Source: an uncultured Clostridia bacterium
Lineage (GTDB): Bacteria; Bacillota; Clostridia; Christensenellales; UBA3700
Length of the DNA: 5,116 nucleotides
Assembly: GCA_947176975.1 (NCBI GenBank)
Contig: CAMWSW010000095.1
Coordinates: forward strand, 1-5,116
Direction: 5' to 3'
How positions within the stretch are numbered: the first letter of the stretch is position 1; each line of letters begins with the position of its first letter. Below, piece after piece: positions 1 to 4,554 of the stretch. A model generated the notes under the pieces. It made no database searches and had not been told where the DNA came from. It worked only from the letters and a program-made list of their open reading frames with translations. The position numbers and the translations under genes are program-made.

Positions 1-7
1 ATATATA

Positions 8-37
8 TTCTTAACACCCGCATATAAAAATTGTCAA
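8..37 (-). promoter_or_regulatory. Possible promoter reading off the left edge
   Basis: On the minus strand a perfect -35 box TTGACA (32-37) is followed after 18 bases by TAAGAA (8-13), preceded by TG in the extended -10 position. It lies just beyond the rubredoxin terminator and would drive a gene outside the window. The -10 box is weak and the downstream gene is not visible, so this is tentative. Confidence 0.35.
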
Positions 38-55
38 GATATATAATTATATAAA

Positions 56-86
56 AAATACGAGCGCGGATAACACACTCGTATTT
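56..86 (-). terminator. Intrinsic terminator after the rubredoxin gene
   Basis: A perfect 9-bp stem, AAATACGAG (56-64) and CTCGTATTT (78-86), encloses a 13-base loop. Read on the minus strand, the stem runs into TTTTTTAT, the U-tract of a rho-independent terminator. It lies about 70 bases beyond the rubredoxin stop codon. On the plus strand it is followed by AAATATTG, so it should work mainly in the minus direction. Confidence 0.75.
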
Positions 87-109
87 AAATATTGATTGAG
101 ATTTCTCGA

Positions 110-126
110 CTACGCTCGAAATGACG
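110..126 (+). repeat. Copy of a short dispersed repeat (CTACGCTC..AATGACG)
   Basis: The 17-mer CTACGCTCGAAATGACG matches the reverse complement of 2694-2710 (CTACGCTCAGAATGACG) at 15 of 17 positions. Both copies lie just downstream of minus-strand genes. The motif resembles GTCATTCTGAGCG-type intergenic repeats that I recall as common in bacterial genomes; that family assignment is from memory. Bases 101-120 also have weak dyad symmetry (TTTCTCGA..TCGAAA). Confidence 0.5.
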
Positions 127-157
127 AATACCTTTTCAAGCGTGTTCTAATCAACTC

Positions 158-313
158 TTACTCTGCGGAAAATTCGTCTTTTCCAACTCCGCAAAGCGGA
201 CAAGAAAAGTCGTCGTCAACGTCTTCCCACTTGGTGCCGGGAGCAATGCCGAGTTCTTCGCAGCCTAATTCTTCGTCGTATTCAAATCCGCAAACACTGC
301 ATACGTATTTCAT
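158..313 (-). CDS. Rubredoxin
   Basis: This 51-residue protein is a small soluble one-iron electron carrier of the cytoplasm, typical of anaerobes, where rubredoxins pass electrons to rubrerythrin, flavodiiron proteins or superoxide reductase. Both halves of the Fe(SCys)4 site are present: C5-x-x-C8-G near the N-terminus and C38-P-L-C41-G near the C-terminus. Other family marks are Y3, Y12, P25-G-T-x-W29 and the end of the second loop, CPLCGVGKDEF. The length is normal (usually 51-54). The usual PDDW before the second cysteine pair is here D-D-D-F. The ATG has a strong AGGAGG (321-326) seven bases upstream and a good promoter at 343-371, so it is probably a single-gene transcript ending at the hairpin at 56-86. 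Its physiological partner is not visible in the window. Confidence 0.95.
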   Translation of the reverse strand: MKYVCSVCGFEYDEELGCEELGIAPGTKWEDVDDDFSCPLCGVGKDEFSAE

Positions 314-342
314 AACGCTACCTCCTGTTGGTTTATAATATT

Positions 343-371
343 ATTTTATCCAATTTTTTAGGTTTTGTAAA
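343..371 (-). promoter_or_regulatory. Promoter of the rubredoxin gene
   Basis: On the minus strand, TTTACA (366-371) and TAAAAT (343-348) are separated by 17 bases, one mismatch from consensus in each box. Transcription should begin near 336, giving a leader of about 20 bases that contains the AGGAGG. It is back-to-back with the methyltransferase promoter; the two -35 boxes are 18 bases apart, so the two genes share a short control region. Confidence 0.7.
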
Positions 372-389
372 TACTATTTTTAATTTATT

Positions 390-418
390 TTGACTTATCC
401 GATATTTTTTAGTAGAAT
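390..418 (+). promoter_or_regulatory. Promoter of the methyltransferase gene, leaderless
   Basis: TTGACT (390-395) and TAGAAT (413-418) are spaced by exactly 17 bases. Only six bases separate the -10 box from the ATG at 425, so the expected first transcribed base is the A of the start codon or one next to it. No Shine-Dalgarno sequence is present upstream, which agrees with a leaderless mRNA. Confidence 0.7.
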
Positions 419-424
419 TGAAAT

Positions 425-1156
425 ATGAGCGACTTGAGACTTGACGATTTGCAATGCAATGGACTTAAAATAATGCAATATCCAGACGGGTATTGCTTCA
501 CTTCCGACGCCGTTCTGCTTGCAAATACCGTAAGGTGCAAGAGCGGAGATACTATCGTGGATTTTGGTTGCGGCAACGGCGTGATCTCTTTGCTTCTCAC
601 AGCAAAGACGCCTTGCGAAAAAGTCATCGGCATAGAACTTCAAAAAGACGTTACGGAACTTGCAATCAAGAACGTGGGACTCAACAACTTGCAAGATAAA
701 ATAACTATACTCAACGGCGATATTGCCGACGCGCCGGATATACTGGGAAAAGAAAGCGTACAAGTCGTCGTATGCAATCCGCCATACTTCTCAAGCGCAA
801 GCGGAGAAAAAAGAGAAAGCCCGCAAATCGCGCTGTCCCGTCACGAAAGTTCTTGCAATCTCGAGGGAATTATCCAAAGCGCGTCAAAGATACTCAAATT
901 CGGCGGAGCTTTTTATATTATTCACAAGACGAGCCGTATGGCTGAAGTAATTACGTACTGCTCGCAATACAAACTTATTCCCAAGACTTTGACCTTGATT
1001 TATCCCAAGATATCCAAAAAAGCCGACACCTTTGTACTCACTTGCAAAAAGTGCGGAAAGCATTCTTTGAGCGTCGAAAAACTCGTGGTATACAACGAAG
1101 ACGGAAGTATGACGGAAGAAGCAAAAGCCATGTATAATAAACTTTACGAACAATAA
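425..1156 (+). CDS. trmN6: tRNA1(Val) (adenine-37 N6)-methyltransferase family protein
   Basis: This 243-residue class I SAM-dependent methyltransferase belongs to the TrmN6/YfiC/YabB family, whose E. coli member methylates N6 of A37 beside the anticodon of tRNA1(Val). The N-terminal LDDLQCNGLKIMQ (residues 6-18) and the D-G-Y-C-F-T-S-D-A-V-L-L segment (21-32) are family signatures. Motif I is DFGCGNG (46-52), the acidic residue that binds the SAM ribose is E71 in IGIEL, and the catalytic NPPY is at 118-121, as expected for an N6-adenine enzyme. Length is normal. The ATG at 425 is supported by the N-terminal family match and by a promoter that would start transcription there, although there is no ribosome binding site. 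The exact tRNA target in this organism is inferred from the family. The gene is alone and ends at the hairpin at 1161-1189. Confidence 0.9.
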   Translation: MSDLRLDDLQCNGLKIMQYPDGYCFTSDAVLLANTVRCKSGDTIVDFGCGNGVISLLLTAKTPCEKVIGIELQKDVTELAIKNVGLNNLQDKITILNGDIADAPDILGKESVQVVVCNPPYFSSASGEKRESPQIALSRHESSCNLEGIIQSASKILKFGGAFYIIHKTSRMAEVITYCSQYKLIPKTLTLIYPKISKKADTFVLTCKKCGKHSLSVEKLVVYNEDGSMTEEAKAMYNKLYEQ

Positions 1157-1160
1157 AAAA

Positions 1161-1189
1161 ACCACTCCCGTTGACGATTTGGGAGTGGT
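1161..1189. terminator. Bidirectional intrinsic terminator between convergent genes
   Basis: ACCACTCCC (1161-1169) and GGGAGTGGT (1181-1189) form a perfect 9-bp GC-rich stem with an 11-base loop. On the minus strand it is followed directly by TTTTTTATT, and on the plus strand by a T-run at 1196-1201 after a short gap. It lies between the methyltransferase stop (plus) and the XRE gene stop (minus) and can serve both. The minus-strand version looks the stronger. Confidence 0.85.
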
Positions 1190-1207
1190 ATAAGATTTTT
1201 TGACTGC

Positions 1208-1426
1208 TTATATATTCTTGCTGTCGTCGTCTTTGAGACCCAACATATAATCGGTTGTCTTTCCAAACAAGTTGCTGAGATCTATCAACGCCTGATAACT
1301 TGGCTCCTTTACACCTCTCTCCCAATTGCTGATAGAAACTTGAGATACCTGCATGTACTTTGCCAAATATTCTTGGTTGTAACCGTTGATAAGTCTTTGC
1401 TCCTTCAATCTCTCTGCGAATTTCAT
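1208..1426 (-). CDS. XRE-family (Cro/CI-type) helix-turn-helix regulator
   Basis: This 72-residue protein is almost entirely one lambda-repressor-type DNA-binding domain. Helices 2 and 3 run from about residue 17 (N-Q-E-Y-L-A) to 37, with the recognition helix in V-S-Q-V-S-I-S-N-W-E-R-G, followed by the typical P-S-Y-Q-A-L-I-D-L and D-Y-M-L-G-L ending. It has no sensor, oligomerisation or catalytic domain, and the C-terminal tail is short and acidic. AGGAGG (1435-1440) lies eight bases before the ATG. It follows the kinase-like gene by 27 bases with no terminator between, so the two are probably co-transcribed. A CCTAAATT box at 1438-1445, overlapping the ribosome binding site, matches boxes around the unit's promoter, which suggests self-regulation. 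Targets are unknown. Confidence 0.9.
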   Translation of the reverse strand: MKFAERLKEQRLINGYNQEYLAKYMQVSQVSISNWERGVKEPSYQALIDLSNLFGKTTDYMLGLKDDDSKNI

Positions 1427-1453
1427 TATACATACCTCCTAAATTTATAAAAA

Positions 1454-2131
1454 TTAGATCAACTTGCGCCAATCTACACCTTTCTTATCAAAATCGACAA
1501 GTCCGTCTACAAGCATATCAATGTCGATATCGCTGCGCGCTCCAATTTGACTTGCCCGTTGTTTTAACCTCGCCTTAACTTCGTTGATGACGTCCATCAT
1601 CTCAAGTTTGAAACAAGACAACAACTTGTATACAAAGGGATAACAATCGTAATACTGTCCGGCGCTGTTCATCAACGCAAAGGCTATCGCGCTTGCTACG
1701 TCCTCGTACGGCATACCTTCATCTATCTTCAAAAAGTCGACTCCCACTACTCTTCCGTCCTTGACGACGTAATTGTTGAAGTCAATAACTTTGACAACTT
1801 TGTCTGTAAACGAATATATGATTTGCAAAAAAATGGATAACCGCGTCGCCAAAAGCTCCATACTCTCGACGTCGTCCGTCATAGTCGCCTGTCGAAATAC
1901 TTCGCAAAAATTTTCGCCTTCGATATATTCATACAACACCAAATTGTCTTGATGATCTATCACCTTGGGCGCATAACCTGTGAGAGCTATTTGCCCCGCA
2001 ATTTGCATTTCTTTCTCTGCGTCCTCTGCGCTCTCGTATTCTTTGAGTATATAGACGGCGCCTTGGCTCTCGACCTTATACACCTTTTTGAAATTTGAGG
2101 GCAATGCAGAAATTATATTATAACTTCTCAT
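1454..2131 (-). CDS. Small kinase-fold (APH/choline-kinase-like) protein, divergent
   Basis: This protein of about 225 residues has the layout of a minimal protein-kinase-like or aminoglycoside-phosphotransferase-like fold. Numbering from the upstream ATG at 2146: the beta-3 lysine is K35 in VYILKEY, the helix-C glutamate is probably E46, and YEYIEGENF (72-80) is a hinge. VIDFNNYVV (120-128) stands for the catalytic loop, with D122 and N125, and VDF (136-138) is the metal-binding DFG equivalent, followed by P-Y-E-D-V-A at 146-151. The histidine of the usual H-x-D is replaced by V, and the loop between Asp and Asn is two residues short, so activity and substrate are uncertain. The ATG at 2146 overlaps the -10 box, so I place the start at the next ATG, 2131. 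Neither ATG has a ribosome binding site. I cannot assign a substrate or gene name. Confidence 0.65.
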   Translation of the reverse strand: MRSYNIISALPSNFKKVYKVESQGAVYILKEYESAEDAEKEMQIAGQIALTGYAPKVIDHQDNLVLYEYIEGENFCEVFRQATMTDDVESMELLATRLSIFLQIIYSFTDKVVKVIDFNNYVVKDGRVVGVDFLKIDEGMPYEDVASAIAFALMNSAGQYYDCYPFVYKLLSCFKLEMMDVINEVKARLKQRASQIGARSDIDIDMLVDGLVDFDKKGVDWRKLI

Positions 2132-2144
2132 ATATTTCGGGTAC

Positions 2145-2174
2145 ATTATACTCTATACAAATATACATAGTCAA
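2145..2174 (-). promoter_or_regulatory. Promoter of the kinase-like/XRE unit
   Basis: On the minus strand, TTGACT (2169-2174) and a perfect TATAAT (2145-2150) are separated by 18 bases. The last AT of the -10 box is also the start of the ATG at 2146, so that codon cannot lie in the transcript. Transcription should begin near 2138, leaving about seven bases before the ATG at 2131. A palindrome (2175-2195) abuts the -35 box. Confidence 0.7.
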
Positions 2175-2250
2175 CCTATATTCAATAAATTTAGGAACAT
2201 TTTACTTTAATGAGTAGATATCCTTGACTATTTTAACTTAATTTAGGTTG
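2172..2250. promoter_or_regulatory. Cluster of CCTA(A/T)ATT boxes, possible XRE operators
   Basis: CCTATATT (2175-2182) and AATTTAGG (2188-2195) form a dyad with 7 of 8 matching arm positions and a 5-base centre, right beside the -35 box at 2169-2174. A third box, AATTTAGG, lies at 2240-2247, with the same base 52 bases from the second, close to five helical turns. The outer two extend to CAACCTA(T/A)ATT in opposite orientations. The same octamer occurs at 1438-1445 before the XRE gene. Binding by the XRE protein is an inference; AT-rich sequence could give some of this by chance. Confidence 0.4.
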
Positions 2251-2275
2251 GTTTATTTACGCGGGTCGTCGCAAA

Positions 2276-2581
2276 TTATTTGACTGAGATTCCCAGCATT
2301 ACCGTTTGACTTTGGCTATTATTCCACACGGAATGAGGAATATTGCCGTCCACTAAAAAACTTTCGCCCTTTTTGATTATGACGGTTTTCTCGCCGAGCA
2401 ATATCTTTGCCTCGCCCTCAATCACCGAAAACAAGTGATTATGCGGATGCGTATGCAATTCTAAAGGTCCTCCCCCGCCGGGCTGTATATAGGCGATAGA
2501 ACCGTCTATGATCTTTCCGTTTTCTCCAAATAACTTCGACGCCTCAAAACCAATATGATTGGGCGGTGTAAACAATTTCAT
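2276..2581 (-). CDS. Single-domain cupin protein
   Basis: This 101-residue small beta-barrel is of the cupin_2 type. Motif 1 fits G(X)5HXH(X)3E(X)6G exactly in spacing (G37, H43, H45, position 49, G56), but the glutamate is replaced by H49, so the metal site would be three or four histidines: H43, H45, H49 and, from motif 2, H83 (G72, H83, N87). A metal-binding pocket is therefore likely. The reaction or ligand cannot be told, as such cupins include isomerases, dioxygenases and binding proteins. I chose the ATG at 2581 because AAGGAG (2587-2592) lies five bases upstream. An ATG 16 codons earlier would put the ribosome binding site and leader hairpin inside the coding region. The gene stands alone, with trpB upstream on the same strand and a terminator-like hairpin between. 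Confidence 0.88.
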   Translation of the reverse strand: MKLFTPPNHIGFEASKLFGENGKIIDGSIAYIQPGGGGPLELHTHPHNHLFSVIEGEAKILLGEKTVIIKKGESFLVDGNIPHSVWNNSQSQTVMLGISVK

Positions 2582-2597
2582 AATGTCTCCTTTTTCT

Positions 2598-2638
2598 CCC
2601 GACCAAACGAAAATTCCGCTACGCTGCATTTTGTCGGG
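2598..2638 (-). promoter_or_regulatory. Hairpin in the cupin mRNA leader
   Basis: CCCGAC-C-AAA (2598-2607) pairs with TTTGTCGGG (2630-2638): nine base pairs with one bulged C and a 22-base loop. The stem ends six bases before the AAGGAG of the cupin gene. The loop contains CTACGCT, a piece of the dispersed repeat found at 110-126 and 2670-2710. It could affect mRNA stability or translation, or be repeat debris. There is no U-tract, so it is not a terminator. Confidence 0.4.
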
Positions 2639-2669
2639 ACTTTTATATTGATTTTATTCATATATAAAA

Positions 2670-2710
2670 CTACGCCCGAAATGAAGTGAAAAGCGTCATT
2701 CTGAGCGTAG
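2670..2710 (-). terminator. Palindromic repeat acting as probable trpB terminator
   Basis: CTACGCCCGAAATGA (2670-2684) and TCATTCTGAGCGTAG (2696-2710) form a 15-position stem with 12 Watson-Crick pairs, two G-T pairs and one mismatch, around an 11-base loop. On the minus strand the stem is followed at once by TTTTATATA. It lies about 30 bases after the trpB stop and before the cupin gene. The right arm (2694-2710) is a copy of the dispersed repeat also at 110-126, in the opposite orientation. Confidence 0.6.
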
Positions 2711-2741
2711 CCTAATGTCAAATGTGATTTATTCTTTTTCT

Positions 2742-4109
2742 TTATTTAATTTTCGGCAAAGACGCGAAACCTTTTTCCAAATCGGCATCTGTCGGGATAT
2801 AATCCGTCATAGTTCCTGCAAGATACTCCGAATAAGCCTTCATATCGAAGTAGCCCGTACCCGTCAAGCCGAAGAGAATAGTCTTTGCTTCGCCGGTTTC
2901 TTTGCACTTCAAAGCTTCGTCTATTGCGCCTTTGATTGCGTGAGAAGATTCGGGAGCAGGCAAGATAGTCTCGCACTTTGCGAATTGTACTGCAGCCTCG
3001 AATACCTTGGTCTGCTCGTATGATACGGCTTCCATATATCCGTCGTGATAGAGCTTGGAAAGTATCGGAGACATACCGTGATATCTCAAACCGCCTGCGT
3101 GATTTGCGGAAGGAATAAATCCGCTGCCGAGCGTATACATCTTTGCAAGAGGCGTAATCTTACCCGTGTCGCAGAAGTCGTAAGCGTACTTACCTCTCGT
3201 AAAGGACGGACATGATGCAGGCTCTACTGCAACGAATCTCGTATTCTTCTTGCCGAGAAGTTTGTCTTGCATAAACGGAGCGATAAGACCTCCGAGGTTG
3301 GATCCGCCGCCTGCGCAACCTACTACTACGTCTGGGTACTCGCCGAGTATCTCCATTGCCTTCTTGCTCTCCAAACCTATGATTGATTGATGGAGCAAAA
3401 CTTGGTTGAGCACACTGCCGAGTACGTATCTGCAACCCGGAGTGCTTACTGCCTTTTCCACTGCCTCGGATATTGCGCAGCCCAAAGAGCCCGTGGTGTT
3501 CGGATTCTCTGCCAAAATCTTTTTGCCTACTTGCGTGGTATTTGACGGAGAAGGGATAACGTTGCCGTCGAATACTTGCATAACCGCCTTACGGAAAGGC
3601 TTTTGCTCGTAAGATACTTTTACCATAAAGATATCGAGCGGAAGTCCGAAGTATGCGCACGCTTCCGACAAAGCCGTACCCCATTGACCTGCGCCCGTCT
3701 CGGTGGTGAGCGAAGTCAAGCCTTGCTCTTTTGCGTAATAAGCTTGAGCGATTGCCGAGTTGAGCTTGTGGCTACCCGACGTGTTGTTGCCCTCAAATTT
3801 ATAATATATCTTTGCGGGAGTGCCGAGAGCCTTTTCAAGATTGTAAGCTCTGCAAAGAGGAGACGGTCTGTATATCTTGTACATTTCCAAAATCTCTTCT
3901 GGTATATCTACGTATCTCGTCTTGCTGTCCATTTCTTGATGAGCGAGCTTTTCGCAGAATATCGGATACAAATCCTTTTCCTCAACGGGCTCTCCCGTAG
4001 CGGGATTGAGCAACGGATCGGGTTGTTCTTTCATATCTGCTCTGAGATTGTACCATTGCGTAGGCATCTGCTCCTCTGTCAAATAAAATCTGTGCGGTAT
4101 TTTTGTCAT
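2742..4109 (-). CDS. trpB: Tryptophan synthase beta chain, TrpB2 type
   Basis: This 455-residue cytoplasmic PLP enzyme joins indole and L-serine to make L-tryptophan. The PLP lysine is K115 in G-S-H-K-L-N-S-A, the catalytic glutamate is E137 in T-E-T-G-A-G-Q-W-G, and the cofactor phosphate is held by C-A-G-G-G-S-N (265-271). The length and N-terminal extension with W19-Y-N-L, D31-P-L-L-N-P and the G-E-P-V segment mark the long TrpB2 subfamily rather than classical TrpB1 (about 400 residues). TrpB2 enzymes generally bind TrpA poorly or not at all and are thought to salvage indole or work with a different partner; no trpA or other trp gene is in this window. AGGAGG (4118-4123) lies eight bases before the ATG. 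A tryptophan T-box controls it, and a palindromic hairpin probably ends the transcript. Confidence 0.96.
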   Translation of the reverse strand: MTKIPHRFYLTEEQMPTQWYNLRADMKEQPDPLLNPATGEPVEEKDLYPIFCEKLAHQEMDSKTRYVDIPEEILEMYKIYRPSPLCRAYNLEKALGTPAKIYYKFEGNNTSGSHKLNSAIAQAYYAKEQGLTSLTTETGAGQWGTALSEACAYFGLPLDIFMVKVSYEQKPFRKAVMQVFDGNVIPSPSNTTQVGKKILAENPNTTGSLGCAISEAVEKAVSTPGCRYVLGSVLNQVLLHQSIIGLESKKAMEILGEYPDVVVGCAGGGSNLGGLIAPFMQDKLLGKKNTRFVAVEPASCPSFTRGKYAYDFCDTGKITPLAKMYTLGSGFIPSANHAGGLRYHGMSPILSKLYHDGYMEAVSYEQTKVFEAAVQFAKCETILPAPESSHAIKGAIDEALKCKETGEAKTILFGLTGTGYFDMKAYSEYLAGTMTDYIPTDADLEKGFASLPKIK

Positions 4110-4146
4110 TTTCGTGTCCTCCTGTATACCTTTTATAAAAAATAAA

Positions 4147-4174
4147 GTCTTGTCCCCGATAATTGGGACAAGAC
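4147..4174 (-). terminator. Conditional terminator of the trpB T-box
   Basis: GTCTTGTCCC (4147-4156) and GGGACAAGAC (4165-4174) form a perfect 10-bp stem with an 8-base loop. On the minus strand it is followed by TTTATTTTTT (4137-4146). It sits between the T-box sequence and the trpB ribosome binding site, so it would stop transcription before trpB unless an upstream structure prevents it. Confidence 0.9.
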
Positions 4175-4351
4175 CCTTGTGTCTTGTTTTTATGCCACCC
4201 TAATGCGCCATCACGCATCTTCCCACTAACGAGGGGATTCCGTCAGACATTACTCTGCCCTCAAAAGTCCATTCGCTATCCGATTACTTGTTGCATCTCA
4301 CCATCTACAACTCTCTGTAAAGCTCTCTCCCGATAGTTACTCTTCTTTCTC
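4147..4351 (-). promoter_or_regulatory. T-box leader specific for tRNA-Trp
   Basis: This minus-strand leader senses uncharged tRNA. Stem I shows the AGTAA motif (4337-4341), CTATC/GATAG closing helix (4332-4336 with 4276-4280), AG bulge AGAGA (4312-4316), GTTGT/GCAAC helix and the GATGGTGAGAT distal loop (4295-4305). The specifier, in GCGAATGGACTTTTGAG, is UGG (4269-4271), the tryptophan codon. A stem II follows: GAGGG/CCCTC (4258-4262 with 4231-4235) with inner CAGA/TCTG. The T-box AGGGTGGCA (4193-4201) has UGGC in its tRNA-acceptor bulge, complementary to GCCA, fitting the G73 discriminator of bacterial tRNA-Trp. The downstream half of the usual T-box (ACCGCG) is not recognisable. The terminator is at 4147-4174. 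Low tryptophan should raise trpB expression. Confidence 0.93.
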
Positions 4352-4383
4352 AACGGTTTGTGTTTGCTTATTAAGTTATTTAC

Positions 4384-4412
4384 ATATTACGCCATACTTT
4401 TGCGTTTGTCAA
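4384..4412 (-). promoter_or_regulatory. Promoter of the trpB T-box transcript
   Basis: On the minus strand, a perfect TTGACA (4407-4412) and TAATAT (4384-4389) are separated by exactly 17 bases. A/T tracts (4413-4441) directly upstream resemble an UP element. Transcription should start near 4377, giving a leader of about 270 bases before the trpB ATG that begins shortly before stem I. The strong promoter fits control by attenuation downstream. Confidence 0.85.
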
Positions 4413-4526
4413 CGTTTTTTAAAAATTTTTTTAACTTTTTTTCAAGTACTCAACTTCGTTTACGCTGCCAATATAAATATATTTTTTATACTTTGTTTAA
4501 ATATGAATATCCTGGCTATAAAAAGA

Positions 4527-4544
4527 GCGAACCTTTCGGTTCGC
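4527..4544. terminator. Intrinsic terminator after the right-edge gene
   Basis: GCGAACC (4527-4533) and GGTTCGC (4538-4544) form a perfect 7-bp stem with a 4-base loop, which reads GAAA, a stable GNRA tetraloop, on the minus strand. Flanking AAAAG and CTTTT can extend the stem with a small bulge. The minus strand runs into TCTTTTTAT about 10 bases after the stop codon of the right-edge gene; the plus strand also has a T-run, but no plus-strand gene ends here. The 90-odd bases from here to the trpB promoter are AT-rich and hold nothing else I can name. Confidence 0.85.
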
Positions 4545-4554
4545 GTCTTTTCTA

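Noticed and set aside
96..338. An 80-codon plus-strand open frame over the rubredoxin region
   Set aside because: It is the antisense of the rubredoxin gene. The minus strand has cysteine motifs, a ribosome binding site and a promoter; the plus frame has a low-complexity Ser-rich product and no such support.
1038..1472. Long minus-strand frame overlapping the XRE gene and the methyltransferase end
   Set aside because: It runs through the terminator at 1161-1189 and over two well-supported genes, and its product has no recognisable motif.
2223..2245. Plus-strand TTGACT (2224-2229) as a promoter -35 box
   Set aside because: The TAATTT after it is too close for a working promoter, and no plus-strand gene follows.
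2582..2629. Upstream ATG giving the cupin 16 extra residues
   Set aside because: The extension would contain the AAGGAG and leader hairpin and has no ribosome binding site of its own; the cupin fold is complete without it.
2640..2670. Possible promoter for the cupin gene (TATAAA-like boxes on the minus strand)
   Set aside because: Several -10-like AT stretches exist, but none has a recognisable -35 box at the right distance, so no specific call is justified.
3576..4145. 189-codon plus-strand frame opposite trpB
   Set aside because: It is a shadow of the highly conserved trpB coding sequence, with no ribosome binding site or family features.
3982..4218. Minus-strand frame across the T-box and the trpB start
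   Set aside because: It covers the T-box terminator and the trpB ribosome binding site in another frame; a leader peptide is not needed, since the T-box explains the control.
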